Assembly (NCBI RefSeq): GCF_900109225.1
Contig: NZ_FNZK01000007.1
Coordinates: 117,889 to 181,888, forward strand
Length of the DNA stretch: 64,000 nt
Source of the DNA: Propionispira arboris
GTDB taxonomy: Bacteria; Bacillota; Negativicutes; Selenomonadales; Selenomonadaceae
Reading direction: 5' to 3'
A model generated the notes under the pieces. It had not been told where the DNA came from. It worked only from the letters and a program-made list of their open reading frames with translations, and made no database searches. Position 1 is the first letter of the stretch; each line of letters begins with the position of its first letter. A program made the position numbers and the translations under genes. Positions 45,131 to 55,082 of this stretch are shown in pieces.

Positions 45131-45373
45131 GGAAAGATGCACGAAGGTCAATTCAAGAAGATAAATGTAGGCCCATACTACCAAATATAGAAACATTCCT
45201 TACTAGTGAGAACATTTATTCGAATTGTCAATTGGTTAAAAGCAGTTTCGAGCAAATATCATGTGATGAGTCATTGCACAGGTTTTGAGGCGAGGATTTG
45301 TCTTGATTAAAGATTGTTTCCAATAGGCTATAAAACCTTTTGGCGCGATAAATAAATACTAGGAGGAATGCAT

Positions 45374-47068
45374 ATGAAACAACGTTTGCCGATTGGCATT
45401 CAGTTAGGTACGCTAATGGGAATTGCCTTAACACTAATGGTTATTCTCGTTGGCATTTTACTTTATCAACTGCGGGCAACAAATCTGGAATATCAGGGGA
45501 TTTTGAATGGAACAGTTACACGAACATTGGCACTGCAAAGTGCGCAAGATGATTTTCATGAGGCCTTAAGTGACTTCCGTGGCTATTTTGCTTATAATGA
45601 TGAAAAATATGCTGTGGATACATTAACTTTACTTGGGAAAAGTTCGGAAGCTGTAACGAAGATTACGACAGCGATGGATGGAACAACAGGCAATAAACAA
45701 GCTGGCGAAAACTTGCAGGAAGAAATGCACAGCTATATAGATGAAATGAAACAGATCATCGAATTGAAAAAAACGAATCAATTACAGGATAATAACCGAC
45801 TCATAGCATTGCGTAAAAAAACCGAAACAGTTAATGCATTATTTGATAAAACGATGGCGCTTCAAGATGAGGCATTGCAAAAGAAAATTAATAATTTAAA
45901 TGATAAAGAAGAAACGATTTTTAAAGGTGTAATTCTTACAAGTCTAATCGGAATCCTTCTTATCATAGTTCTTTTATTTTTATATAGCCGGAATTTATCG
46001 CGTCGAATTCAAAGGTTGCAAACGAATATTTTATCGGTAAGTAAATTAGATTTATCGCATCCCGATGTGCAGGCGACTCGCAATGATGAAATCGGCGATA
46101 TGGCAGGCGAGATTATCAAGCTGAAAAAAGCGCTGCGTGATATTGTAGGTTTACTGAGAAATAACGCAGATGTACTTGCCGCCTCAAGTGAAGAACTTTC
46201 TTCATCTGTCGAAGAACAAATGCAGGTATCGGAAAGTGTGGCGAAAACCATCACTGAAGTTTCAGCTGGTGCGGATAAAAACACCAAAAACATAACAGAA
46301 ATATCAGCTGTGATTGAGCAGGTTGGTGCTAGTACAGAAGAAATGAGTGCCAGTGCTTCACATGTCAATCAGGTTACGCAGGACGCTGTAGGCGATGCGG
46401 ACAATGGAATGCAGTTAATACATAGGTTAGTTGCACAAAATGATACAATCCAGACATCTATGATTGATATTACAAATGTTTCAGAAGCATTGGTAAAAGG
46501 GTCAGGTGATATTCAGCAAATTATTACAACGATTCGTTCGATTGCCGGACAGACGAATCTTCTGGCATTAAACGCTGCAATTGAAGCAGCCAGAGCGGGT
46601 GAAGTCGGTCGGGGCTTTGCGGTAGTAGCCGAAGAAGTTCGTAAACTTGCTGAACAGAGTGCGGGTGCTACAAATACGATTGGTGAAATTATTGAAAAAA
46701 TGACAACGGATATTCAATTCACCGTTGATGTCGTAGCTAAGGCCAATCAGGAAGTGGTGGCTGGGAAAGCCGCAACCGACGCAACGCAGCAAGGGTTCCA
46801 GACTATTATCAGCAAGCTGTCGGAAGTTCGACATGGTATGGGGCAGATTAGTCAGGCTGTTGATGAAACAGCACATGGCATGCAGTCGGTTGTCAACAAT
46901 GTTCAAAACATTGGCACTGTTGCAGCCGAAACGAGCAGCAGCGCACAAACTGTTGCAGCAGCGGCCGAGGAACAAAGCGCTAGTTTGCATGAAGTGAGTG
47001 CAAGCTCGGATGCTTTGGCCCAAATGGCAACAGATCTTAATGCGATTACCGCGAAATTTAAAATGTAA
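45374..47068 (+). CDS. Methyl-accepting chemotaxis protein (four-helix sensor type)
   Basis: 564 aa from the ATG at 45374 (AGGAGG 7 nt upstream; ATG at 45368 is too close). One membrane helix at about 8-30, an extracytoplasmic helical sensor of about 150 aa, a second membrane helix near 180-202, and a HAMP domain lead to the signalling coiled coil. The conserved hairpin tip is [20 protein letters not shown]. Methylation helices are rich in EE/Q pairs. Ligand unknown. The C-terminal end lacks a CheR-binding pentapeptide. Confidence 0.92.
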   Translation: MKQRLPIGIQLGTLMGIALTLMVILVGILLYQLRATNLEYQGILNGTVTRTLALQSAQDDFHEALSDFRGYFAYNDEKYAVDTLTLLGKSSEAVTKITTAMDGTTGNKQAGENLQEEMHSYIDEMKQIIELKKTNQLQDNNRLIALRKKTETVNALFDKTMALQDEALQKKINNLNDKEETIFKGVILTSLIGILLIIVLLFLYSRNLSRRIQRLQTNILSVSKLDLSHPDVQATRNDEIGDMAGEIIKLKKALRDIVGLLRNNADVLAASSEELSSSVEEQMQVSESVAKTITEVSAGADKNTKNITEISAVIEQVGASTEEMSASASHVNQVTQDAVGDADNGMQLIHRLVAQNDTIQTSMIDITNVSEALVKGSGDIQQIITTIRSIAGQTNLLALNAAIEAARAGEVGRGFAVVAEEVRKLAEQSAGATNTIGEIIEKMTTDIQFTVDVVAKANQEVVAGKAATDATQQGFQTIISKLSEVRHGMGQISQAVDETAHGMQSVVNNVQNIGTVAAETSSSAQTVAAAAEEQSASLHEVSASSDALAQMATDLNAITAKFKM

Positions 47069-47201
47069 TATATATAAGTTGTATTAAATATTTTATATTG
47101 CAATCGTCAGGAAGGGGGGGATAAGGGGTGAGTAACGTTACGCAGGAAGCAAACGATGCCCTATACTCCATTCCCGGCAGACTAATAGCCTATCATATAT
47201 A
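47069..47201 (+). repeat. Palindromic intergenic repeat, copy D
   Basis: About 133 nt directly after the chemoreceptor stop: TATATAAGTTGTATTAAAT, GCAATCGTCAGGAAGGGG, GAGTAACGTTACGCAGGAAGC, AACGATGCCCTATACTCC, CGGCAGACTAATAGCC, ending CATATATAG. The right-hand TTTAATGC end is missing. It is the only copy outside the purine island. Confidence 0.8.
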
Positions 47202-47202
47202 G

Positions 47203-47250
47203 AAAAACGCACCTGTCATCAACTAAAAACGATGATAGGTGCGTTTTTTC
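47203..47250. terminator. Bidirectional terminator
   Basis: ACGCACCTGTCATC (47207-47220) pairs with GATGATAGGTGCGT (47231-47244), flanked by an A-run and a six-T run. It serves the chemoreceptor on the plus strand and the ABC ATPase on the minus strand. Confidence 0.9.
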
Positions 47251-48530
47251 TATACGGTACTTTCTAAATAAACCTGCTCTTTATTTTGGTCATATTCGAC
47301 CAGTTCAGCGTAACGTTCCCAGCTGATCAATAAAGCCATTTGTGATTGGGCTGTTTTATCACCAAAGGTGCGGGCCAGTAAATCCTCGAAAAACTCAATA
47401 TTCATTTTTTTATTGGATTTTGACTCCAAAATTGTGATCATTTGCTGAACAAAAGGAACATGAGCCAATAATTGTTCGCTGAATAATTTTTTGCGTTCAA
47501 GGACAGTCGCTCGGGCAAATTGGATACCTTCGGCAGTAAGTTCAATATCACCTTCCACAACTTGAGCAAATTGCAGTAACGTTGATAATTCCACTAAAGG
47601 AAAAAAATCTTCAATATCCATCATAAAACGGCTGGCTAATTTATAAAGATCGGTTTTTTCATTCAGATCTTCCAATAATTCCAAGAAACCCGTTAAAGCA
47701 CCAGCTGATACTTGTGGGAGTTGGGTCAGCTTTTTCAGCTGTGGTAAAGCTGGTGGCAAGGCGGTGATCTTCTTTTTGGTCATGAAGGAATAAATTTCAT
47801 CTACAATGGATAGAAATTCAGGTGATTTTTTGTCACGCCAGCGCGGAATTGTGATCTTGACATCTTTTACGATTTCAGCTGGACTTTTTGATAAAATAAT
47901 TGCTCGATCGGCCATATAGACCGCTTCTTCAATCCCGTGCGTGACTAAAATAATCGCTTTTGTGGGGATTTTTTTGTCGAGCCACAATTCCAACAAATCA
48001 CGGCGGAGATTTTCAGCCGTTAACACATCTAAAGCGGAAAAGGCTTCATCCATTAAGAGTACATCCGGTTCACTAACTAACGCCCGTCCTATTCCGACCC
48101 TTTGCCTCATACCGCCCGATAATTCTTTTGGGTAGGCATTCTCAAAACCATCCAGACCGACAATATCAATGACCTGTAAGGCTTTTGCTTGTTTTTCTGC
48201 TTTGGTAAGGTTTTTATCTTCAAGCCCCAGCATAACATTTTCTAAAACGGAAAGCCACGGAAAAAGTGCAAAGGACTGGAAGACCATGGCGACACCCGGA
48301 TTGACACCCTCAATAGGAGATCCCAGGTAGGAAACTGTACCGCTGGAGGCGGGGATAAGACCGGCAATAATTCGCAGCAAGGTTGATTTACCGGAACCGG
48401 ATGGGCCTAAAATGGCCAAAAATTCACCTTCCTGAATATTGATGCTGATATTTTCTAAAATAGAAGCAGCACTGCGTCCTTCTATAGCAAATGTTTTATT
48501 TACATTTTTGATTTCAACTAAATTTTTCAT
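47250..48530 (-). CDS. NitT/TauT-type ABC ATPase with AAA-associated C-terminal domain
   Basis: 426 aa. Residues about 1-240 form a complete ABC domain: Walker A GPSGSGKST (near 40), signature LSGGMRQRV and Walker B VLLMDEAFSALD. The remaining ~180 residues are an AAA-associated C-terminal domain (winged-helix-like, FFPLVELSTLLQFAQVVEGDIELTAEG; shown for the fold: ELTAEGIQFARATVLERK), possibly regulatory. It follows the duplicated permease by 12 nt. No substrate-binding protein is encoded nearby. The M-box upstream suggests control by magnesium. Confidence 0.9.
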   Translation of the reverse strand: MKNLVEIKNVNKTFAIEGRSAASILENISINIQEGEFLAILGPSGSGKSTLLRIIAGLIPASSGTVSYLGSPIEGVNPGVAMVFQSFALFPWLSVLENVMLGLEDKNLTKAEKQAKALQVIDIVGLDGFENAYPKELSGGMRQRVGIGRALVSEPDVLLMDEAFSALDVLTAENLRRDLLELWLDKKIPTKAIILVTHGIEEAVYMADRAIILSKSPAEIVKDVKITIPRWRDKKSPEFLSIVDEIYSFMTKKKITALPPALPQLKKLTQLPQVSAGALTGFLELLEDLNEKTDLYKLASRFMMDIEDFFPLVELSTLLQFAQVVEGDIELTAEGIQFARATVLERKKLFSEQLLAHVPFVQQMITILESKSNKKMNIEFFEDLLARTFGDKTAQSQMALLISWERYAELVEYDQNKEQVYLESTV

Positions 48531-48542
48531 AAACCATACCTC

Positions 48543-50285
48543 CTAGTCAATGTGATATTTAACTTCAGCTAAACGATATAAGCGATGCCAGACAAAGCGA
48601 TTGATCATTACAACGAAAATGCACATGACCGTAATGCCCAAAACGATTTTGGGCCAGTCGCCCTGTGTGGTAGCCTGACTGATATAGGCACCTAATCCAG
48701 TGGCCACGAGATCGTTTTCGTGCCAGCTGACTAACTCGGATACGATGCTTGCATTCCATGCCCCACCGGAAGCGGTAATCAAACCAGTAACGAGATGGGG
48801 GAAAATGCTGGGCAGAATTAATGTTTTCCATTTGTTCCAGCCCTTCATATTGAATATGGAGGATACTTCAATTAAATCATTGGGGATACTTGAAGTACCA
48901 GCAATTACATTAAACAGGATATACCATTGCGTACCGAGCATCATGAGTGCAATGCAGCCCCACTGAAAATCTACATGGAATTTAACAAATAAAATGGTGA
49001 TAAAGGGAAATAACATATTTGCCGGAAAAGAAGCGGCGATCTGAATAACAGGTTGGAATATTTTTGACAGCTTAGGCGTTAGACCGATTTTTACGCCTAT
49101 GGGAATGGTCCAGATCAGACCTAATAACAAGGCAATGATGACTCTGATAAATGTATAGAAGCCTAATTGCAGGATCGAGAAAAGTTCACGAGGTTCCATC
49201 GCAGCAAGCATGGCAAAAGCTTCCTGGGCTGGTTCGGCTAACAGATAAAGAACGCCAACGGTAAGACAAAGTGGCACAATAGTCGGCAGACCTTTTATCG
49301 ATGTTCGGCTTTGCATACTCAGACTGGCAGCGGTTGAAAGTTCCGCTATTTGATTGAAGATGCAGTTAAAGACTTTACATAAAGGATTCAAAACCCATTC
49401 ATTGATTAAGCGAATTAACGCAGAGCGTTGTAGCAAATTATAGACATAGGAAGAAGGCATATCCGAGGATTCGGATAACTCAATTTTGAATTTTTGGCTC
49501 CATACGACAAGGGGCCGCCAAAATAGTTGGTCAACTAATATAATCATGATTAACATGGTGAGTATTGAATAATAAATTGCTTCCATATTACCAGCTTCTA
49601 CAGCAGCCGCTAAAAAGGAGCCTACACCAGGTAAATGAATATTTTCACCTAAAACACTGATAGCTTCACTGGCGGCGAGGAAAAACCAACCACCGCCAAA
49701 AGACATCATGCCATTCCAAACCAAGCCGATCATTGCTACGGGAAGTTCTAGTTTTATTAATTTTTGCCACCAGTTCAAATGCAAGATAGTGGCGGCTTCC
49801 TGCAAATCCTTTGGTGTTGTAACTAAAGAGTGATAAAAGCTGAATGTCATATTCCAGGCTTGCCCGGTGAAAATAGCGAAAATAGAAGCACATTCCACGC
49901 CCAGTAAACTTCCGGGAAAAAACGCCATAAAAGCAACAATTGTTACGGATAGAAAGCCTAAAACTGGAACGGATTGCAGAATATCCAGTAATGGAATTAA
50001 TATCTTTTGGGCAAATTTGTTTTTTGCTGCAATATAGCCATAGATAAATGTAAAGATTAAAGAAGCTCCAAAGGCAATAAACATTCTGAGCAAAGAACGG
50101 CCGGCGTAATAAGGCAGCATGTTTGGTTCAAGTGAGATTGCCGGCTGCTGTTTCGGTGAAAAAGGAATGCTCATACCTGCCCCGAGTTTTAAAATCGTAT
50201 AGAATAAAATAAAAATAAAGGCTAAAATAAAAAAATCGATTATACTAAATTTTCGTTTTGATATGTTTGCTGTAAATAAAGCCAT
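48543..50285 (-). CDS. Duplicated ABC permease (two fused BPD_transp_1 domains)
   Basis: 580 aa membrane protein with about twelve helices, made of two permease halves at roughly 60-270 and 365-570. Each has an EAA-type coupling loop (DLQEAATILHLNWWQKL; DLIEVSSIFNMKGWNKW). Such duplicated permeases are filed as anion-type transporters of unknown substrate. One polypeptide supplies both membrane halves for the ATPase downstream. The gene is preceded by a 350-nt leader containing an M-box Mg2+ riboswitch and terminator. This is the strongest hint that the transporter handles Mg2+ or a Mg2+-linked solute. Confidence 0.88.
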   Translation of the reverse strand: MALFTANISKRKFSIIDFFILAFIFILFYTILKLGAGMSIPFSPKQQPAISLEPNMLPYYAGRSLLRMFIAFGASLIFTFIYGYIAAKNKFAQKILIPLLDILQSVPVLGFLSVTIVAFMAFFPGSLLGVECASIFAIFTGQAWNMTFSFYHSLVTTPKDLQEAATILHLNWWQKLIKLELPVAMIGLVWNGMMSFGGGWFFLAASEAISVLGENIHLPGVGSFLAAAVEAGNMEAIYYSILTMLIMIILVDQLFWRPLVVWSQKFKIELSESSDMPSSYVYNLLQRSALIRLINEWVLNPLCKVFNCIFNQIAELSTAASLSMQSRTSIKGLPTIVPLCLTVGVLYLLAEPAQEAFAMLAAMEPRELFSILQLGFYTFIRVIIALLLGLIWTIPIGVKIGLTPKLSKIFQPVIQIAASFPANMLFPFITILFVKFHVDFQWGCIALMMLGTQWYILFNVIAGTSSIPNDLIEVSSIFNMKGWNKWKTLILPSIFPHLVTGLITASGGAWNASIVSELVSWHENDLVATGLGAYISQATTQGDWPKIVLGITVMCIFVVMINRFVWHRLYRLAEVKYHID

Positions 50286-50401
50286 GATAATTTACCTCCA
50301 TGCATTAAGAATATCGTTGTTATTTTTAGTGGACTTTCTAATAAAATTGAACTACACGATCGACTGTCACTATCGTCCATTCTTAAGCACCCCTTTCAAA
50401 A

Positions 50402-50431
50402 CAAAAAGACCTTCCGCAAGACGGAAGGTCT
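50402..50431 (-). terminator. Terminator of the M-box expression platform
   Basis: AGACCTTCCG (50407-50416) pairs with CGGAAGGTCT (50422-50431) around CAAGA; on the minus strand five U follow. It lies between the M-box aptamer and the permease start and should form when Mg2+ is bound. Confidence 0.9.
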
Positions 50432-50461
50432 AAAATTTTCCCATAGAAAAAACAGCTGACG

Positions 50462-50632
50462 AAGCCTTCCCAATCGTTCAAGTTTTAGCACTGCACAACG
50501 TAGAGTCAAATAATTCTCAGCCACCTTAAGTAATACCTTATGTCGATAATACCTGTTCTACCCGTTGGCATCTCTCGATGTTTCGGGGCAGTGGCCTGTG
50601 TTCATACAGGAACCTCACCTAACGGAATCTAT
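50462..50632 (-). ncRNA. M-box (ykoK) magnesium riboswitch
   Basis: Minus-strand leader with all conserved blocks of the M-box: GUUAGGUGAGG, then CACUGCCCC, GAUGCCAACGGGU, AUCGACAUAAGG and CAGUGCUAAAACU, in the right order and spacing. High Mg2+ compacts this RNA and releases a terminator, lowering expression of the gene behind it, normally a Mg2+ transporter. Here the downstream genes are a duplicated ABC permease and its ATPase. Confidence 0.93.
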
Positions 50633-50644
50633 AAATTTGTTTTT

Positions 50645-50672
50645 ATAATATGGCTTATTTATTTATAAGCAA
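50645..50672 (-). promoter_or_regulatory. Promoter of the M-box/ABC transporter operon
   Basis: On the minus strand TTGCTT (50667-50672), 16-nt spacer, TATTAT (50645-50650), starting transcription a few bases before the M-box. Confidence 0.65.
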
Positions 50673-50707
50673 GATTTACTATATACTTTTTATCTGAAAA
50701 ATATATG

Positions 50708-50745
50708 AAAAAAACGCAAAGATTGATATGTACTCAATCTTTGCG
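50708..50745 (-). terminator. Terminator of the dCache chemoreceptor gene
   Basis: CGCAAAGATTGA (50715-50726) pairs with TCAATCTTTGCG (50734-50745) and is followed on the minus strand by a run of seven U. Confidence 0.9.
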
Positions 50746-50757
50746 CTTTATATTAAG

Positions 50758-52725
50758 TTAAATTTTAAATTTGTTGATCATATTATGCATTTCTTCGGCC
50801 AACTCGGCTAAGGCATGTGAAGAAGAAGCAATTTCCTGCGTGGAAGCAGATTGTTCTTGTGTCGCAGCTGAGATTGTCTGCGTCTTTTCAGCCGTTTCAC
50901 GACTTACCGTATTAACATCTGCGACGGATTGGATAATGTTTTGTCCACCCGCCGAGACTTGTTGAACGGAGGCGGATATTTCTTGCATTTTTGCGCTGAT
51001 TGCTTCTACCATAGTAATGATACGATTGAATTCACTACCAACATTTGTGATGGCAGCGGAGCCGGTTTTTACTTCTTCCGTACCATTATGCATCACTTGT
51101 ATCGCATTTTGCGTATCTTGCTGGATTGTAGCCACGAGGTGTTTAATTTCTTCGGTAGAACGCTGCGACTGCTCAGCAAGTTTGCGCACCTCTTCCGCTA
51201 CTACAGAAAATCCGCGGCCTTGTTCTCCGGCACGGGCGGCTTCAATCGCCGCATTCAAAGCTAAAAGGTTCGTTTGATCAGCAATTCCAGAAATCACATC
51301 AATGATCTGGCCGATTTCTTTCGAGTTTTCGCCAAGTCTGGTTACGACATCAGCTGACTGCCCTACCGAAGTTTCGATATGATTCATTTGAGCGATGGCA
51401 TCATTCATTAATTTTTTGCCGTTTTCGGCAGCACTGGCTGTTGTGACCGTTATTTCAGCTACTTTGCTGGTATGGTCAGCGGTTTTGGTAATTTCCTGAA
51501 TGATTGTATTCACATGATTTGTCGTGGTTTCAATCGTGTCCATTTGATGGGACATGCCATTGGATACATGGGTGATGGTTTCTGCTACATGATTTGAAGC
51601 TTCAGCTGATTGTGATGCCCCCGCTGTGAGTTCTTCGGAGGATGCAGCAACTTGTTCCGAAACGGTAGACATTTTAAAGATAAGGTCGTGCAAATGAGCA
51701 TTCATGATATTAAATGCATTCGTAAGCTGTCCGATTTCATCAGCGGATTCGACCGGCATTTTTTCCAAACGAAGATTTCCGTCTGCCATTTGATTTGCCT
51801 GGTTCGTCAATTTTGTTATTGGTCGTGTAATTTTACCGGAGAATTTCAAACAAATAAAAATCATAAGAAGAAGTCCAAACAGTGTTAAAATACTATACCC
51901 ATATTTGAGGGCAGCCAGGTCACTGTATATTACTTTTTCGGGGATGACGCAACCTACAATCCAGCCGGTAGACGGTACTGTATTATAGGTAAAAATCATT
52001 CTGTCACCGCCCAGGTCATACGTGAAAAAACCGGTACCATTATGTAGGATGTCATTGGCATGCTCTTTTAGTTCAGGCAGATCCGATATATTTTTCGATA
52101 TGTTTTCCTGATTGCCATCGGCGATAATAAGTCCATCGGCATTTAGGATGAAGCCCGTGCCGTTACCGTTGTATTTTAAAGATTCCGTTTGTTTTTCGAG
52201 AATATCGAGATCAATATCAGAACCTAAAACGCCTTTGAAGTTTCCAGCTTTATCTTTAAGTGGATAGGCTGCGGATACGACCATTTTACCAGTTAATGCA
52301 TCGACATAAGGGGCGGTGAAGATGAGTTTGTTCTGTGCTTTGGCATCTTTGTACCAGCCACGGGTCAAAGGGTTAATATCACCAAGGCCTTTGGAGTACG
52401 AAATGAATTTTGCATCGCTGCTGCCAAAATATACTTCCTGAATATCTTTGTCATCTTTGGCACCGCTTAAATGATCTTGTGTCAAAGGAATGGAACCGGC
52501 AATATCCATTGTCTGCAATGTATGGGACATCATTTCAATTTCATTGCCTTTCGACGTAAGCCAATGATCGAGGTCGGCAGAATTTGATTTTACAATGCCA
52601 GTCATTTCTTTTTCAATACTGGCGGTTAGATATTTTTGCGCTGTATAATAACCTGTTATAGAAACAATTCCTAAGATACAAGCCACAATACCAGCTAAAA
52701 TAAAGAATTTTTGTTTGATTTGCAT
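50758..52725 (-). CDS. Methyl-accepting chemotaxis protein with dCache sensor
   Basis: 655 aa. Membrane helix near 8-30, then an extracytoplasmic dCache_1 domain of about 240 aa ([20 protein letters not shown] and [14 protein letters not shown] segments), second membrane helix near 275-295, HAMP and signalling domain with the tip [25 protein letters not shown] cut here as [17 protein letters not shown]. dCache chemoreceptors usually bind amino acids, purines or organic acids directly. The key ligand residues cannot be judged by eye. Given the neighbouring purine island a purine ligand is possible but unproven. Confidence 0.92.
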   Translation of the reverse strand: MQIKQKFFILAGIVACILGIVSITGYYTAQKYLTASIEKEMTGIVKSNSADLDHWLTSKGNEIEMMSHTLQTMDIAGSIPLTQDHLSGAKDDKDIQEVYFGSSDAKFISYSKGLGDINPLTRGWYKDAKAQNKLIFTAPYVDALTGKMVVSAAYPLKDKAGNFKGVLGSDIDLDILEKQTESLKYNGNGTGFILNADGLIIADGNQENISKNISDLPELKEHANDILHNGTGFFTYDLGGDRMIFTYNTVPSTGWIVGCVIPEKVIYSDLAALKYGYSILTLFGLLLMIFICLKFSGKITRPITKLTNQANQMADGNLRLEKMPVESADEIGQLTNAFNIMNAHLHDLIFKMSTVSEQVAASSEELTAGASQSAEASNHVAETITHVSNGMSHQMDTIETTTNHVNTIIQEITKTADHTSKVAEITVTTASAAENGKKLMNDAIAQMNHIETSVGQSADVVTRLGENSKEIGQIIDVISGIADQTNLLALNAAIEAARAGEQGRGFSVVAEEVRKLAEQSQRSTEEIKHLVATIQQDTQNAIQVMHNGTEEVKTGSAAITNVGSEFNRIITMVEAISAKMQEISASVQQVSAGGQNIIQSVADVNTVSRETAEKTQTISAATQEQSASTQEIASSSHALAELAEEMHNMINKFKI

Positions 52726-53010
52726 AAAAAAAACGTCCTCTCCTAAATAAAGTGCACATTATTCTTAATTATAGCAAAAATGCAAAAAAATCTCCACTGA
52801 ATTAACAGACTTTTGACCTAAATAAACAAAATAAAAATATTTTGGGGACGGATGAATTTGAAGTTTTGACGATTTATTATGTAGAATATTTAATGCAGCT
52901 TATCTGGATTATGAAATATTGAGGAAAATTCAGGTAAACCTTGCATTTTTGGGATGCTTTGCATAGAATTAGGTTTACGCTATAAATTGAAATAAGCAGG
53001 TGTGAAAGAT

Positions 53011-54477
53011 ATGGTGAACATTGCAGATCATATGACATATGAAATACTTGGCGAATTACGTGCGGGTAATGCTGCCTGGCGGCTTTTGGCAGCGCCGCAG
53101 ACACAGCTGATTCTGGCTTTTTTTTATCAAGAATTCATTGCTGTAAGCCGACGTTCGATTACAGAGGCTGAACTGATTGCCGATTTGACAGATTTTATCT
53201 ATAAAGTGAATCAATCCGGCAATGAAGAGAAGTTTAACCGACCAGCTAAAGAATATCTTGAAATTTGGGCTGATCCTCAGCATGCCTGGCTTAGACGCTT
53301 TTATTTAAAGGATGAAGCAAATTATGATTTGACGTCAGCAGCGCAAAAAGCGATTGAATGGGTTTTGAGCCTCAAGCGACAACGATTCGTCGGAACGGAA
53401 TCAAGACTGCGAACGGTTTTTGATCTTTTGCATCAAATCGTAGCTGGATCAGAGCAAGATGCAGCAGCACGGCTCAAGCATCTTGAAACAGAAAAAAGCA
53501 ACATTGAACGGGAAATTGAACAGGTCAAAGCTGGGAAAATAGAAGTCTTAGACGATGTCCAGATCAAGGAACGGTTTTTGCAGGCGGCTGCTACGGCACA
53601 GGGGATTTTGGCTGATTTTCGTGAAGTTGAGGAGAATTTTCGTGCTTTGGAGAGGCGAATGCTCGATAAAATTGTTACCTGGACGCAGGGGAAGGGCGAG
53701 CTTTTAGAAGAAATTTTTCTAGAGTCAGATGGTATCAATCATTCGGAGCAAGGTCGTAGTTTTAATGCATTTTGGAAATTTTTAATGCGATCATCTCAAC
53801 AAGAAGATTTCCAACAGACAATGGATAAAGTTATACATATTACAAGTTTAGAAGAAGCGGCTAAAGAAATTGATATGACCCGGATTAATAGAGACTGGTT
53901 CACGGCAGCCTCACAGGTTCAGTCGACGATTGCCGTTTTATCAAAACAGCTTCGCCGTTATGTCGATGAAAATTATCTGTCGGAAGAACAACGAATTTAT
54001 GCCTTGCTGCAAAATATCGAAGTGAAAGCGCTGCAGGTTCGCGATTGTTTGCCACGTGGTGATTTTATGATGATAGATGCCATAGTACCTGACTTTGAAC
54101 TGCCGATGGATCGTCCCCTCTTTGTACCACCGCAGCATATACAGCTGCAAAATCAGTTTTTGCAAACAGGGAAAGAAGAACCATCCGTGGAAACAATGTT
54201 TGAACAGGTATATGTTGATAAAAAGATTTTGCAGCAAAATATTGAAACTTTATTGAAAACAAAGAAATCTGTCTCACTGGCTGAGGTAATTGCTGCCTAT
54301 CCATTACAACAAGGACTCACGGAATTATTAAGTTATATGGTATTGGCAAGTAAAACAGCAGATGCTGGATTTAGTGAACATGATTTTGAGGAAATAGCTA
54401 TGAAAGATATGGAGGGACGAGATTTGTTGGCAAAGTTAGAAAAAATCACATTTTCGTCTCAACCGGAGGTATTATAA
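53011..54477 (+). CDS. jetA: JetA/MksF-like protein (DUF3375), Wadjet condensin subunit
   Basis: 488 aa from the ATG at 53011 (AGG 10 nt upstream; a GTG at 53002 lacks spacing). It fits the kleisin-like DUF3375 family: helical N-terminal region, a coiled-coil stretch near 150-220 (LEKLE-type heptads; EREIEQVKAGK), and the conserved FNAFWKFLM segment near 250. It bridges the SMC-like JetC ATPase heads in plasmid-restricting Wadjet or Mks complexes. First gene of a tightly overlapping three-gene operon. Confidence 0.85.
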   Translation: MVNIADHMTYEILGELRAGNAAWRLLAAPQTQLILAFFYQEFIAVSRRSITEAELIADLTDFIYKVNQSGNEEKFNRPAKEYLEIWADPQHAWLRRFYLKDEANYDLTSAAQKAIEWVLSLKRQRFVGTESRLRTVFDLLHQIVAGSEQDAAARLKHLETEKSNIEREIEQVKAGKIEVLDDVQIKERFLQAAATAQGILADFREVEENFRALERRMLDKIVTWTQGKGELLEEIFLESDGINHSEQGRSFNAFWKFLMRSSQQEDFQQTMDKVIHITSLEEAAKEIDMTRINRDWFTAASQVQSTIAVLSKQLRRYVDENYLSEEQRIYALLQNIEVKALQVRDCLPRGDFMMIDAIVPDFELPMDRPLFVPPQHIQLQNQFLQTGKEEPSVETMFEQVYVDKKILQQNIETLLKTKKSVSLAEVIAAYPLQQGLTELLSYMVLASKTADAGFSEHDFEEIAMKDMEGRDLLAKLEKITFSSQPEVL

Positions 54478-55082
54478 TGGACAAAGAACAAGAATTTAAT
54501 TTTTCAAGGGTCTTGATTACATTATTGCGTGGTGTTGTCTTTAAAGAAAGGCAGCTGGCTCTATGGCAGTCCGTCTTAGAGCATCGTCATTTAATTGCTG
54601 ATTATGTAAAACGGTTAGGACTGGTTTTAATCATTGATGAAATGGATGAATATGCATATTTGAGGCAAAGCGAACAAGACTCGCTGCCTCGTCTGGTACC
54701 ACGCCGACAACTCAGTTATCCAGTTTCTGTATTGCTTGTTTTATTGCGACAACAGCTGGGAGAATATGATTCTGTGAATGGTGACAGCCAATTGCTGATT
54801 ACAAAATATGATATTGTAGATAAGATGCGAGTCTTTTTTGCAGCTATGACGAATGAAATAAAATTCAGCCAAGAGGTTGATCGCCATATAGCAAAAGTCG
54901 AAGAAATGGGCTTTTTACGCAAACTGAAAACGCAGGATGATACCTATGAGGTAGAGAGGATTGTGAGGAGTTTTGTCAATGCGAAATGGCTGCAAGAATT
55001 TGATGAACGATTGGCAGACTACATAGAATATGGTGCAAAATCGGAAACGAAAGAGGAGGATGGCATGAATGGACTTATTTGA
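54477..55082 (+). CDS. jetB: JetB/MksE-like protein (DUF4194)
   Basis: 201 aa, typical of DUF4194. It contains tandem winged-helix-like segments and the conserved stretch LPRLVPRRQLSYPVSVLLVLLR. It binds the JetA kleisin in the condensin complex. The start overlaps the jetA stop by one base (TAATG), and its own end overlaps jetC by 14 nt. The C-terminus is a charged helix. Confidence 0.85.
   Translation: MDKEQEFNFSRVLITLLRGVVFKERQLALWQSVLEHRHLIADYVKRLGLVLIIDEMDEYAYLRQSEQDSLPRLVPRRQLSYPVSVLLVLLRQQLGEYDSVNGDSQLLITKYDIVDKMRVFFAAMTNEIKFSQEVDRHIAKVEEMGFLRKLKTQDDTYEVERIVRSFVNAKWLQEFDERLADYIEYGAKSETKEEDGMNGLI

Noticed and set aside
45100..45288. 62-aa reading frame in the spacer before the chemoreceptor
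   Set aside because: It crosses a terminator-like hairpin and T-run, has no Shine-Dalgarno and no recognisable domain.
45030..45370. Cyclic-di-GMP riboswitch upstream of the chemoreceptor
   Set aside because: No GEMM core motifs could be found in the spacer.
45300..45373. Sigma-28 (flagellar) promoter for the chemoreceptor
   Set aside because: GCGCGATAA resembles the -10 GCCGATAA, but no TAAA lies at the required distance upstream.
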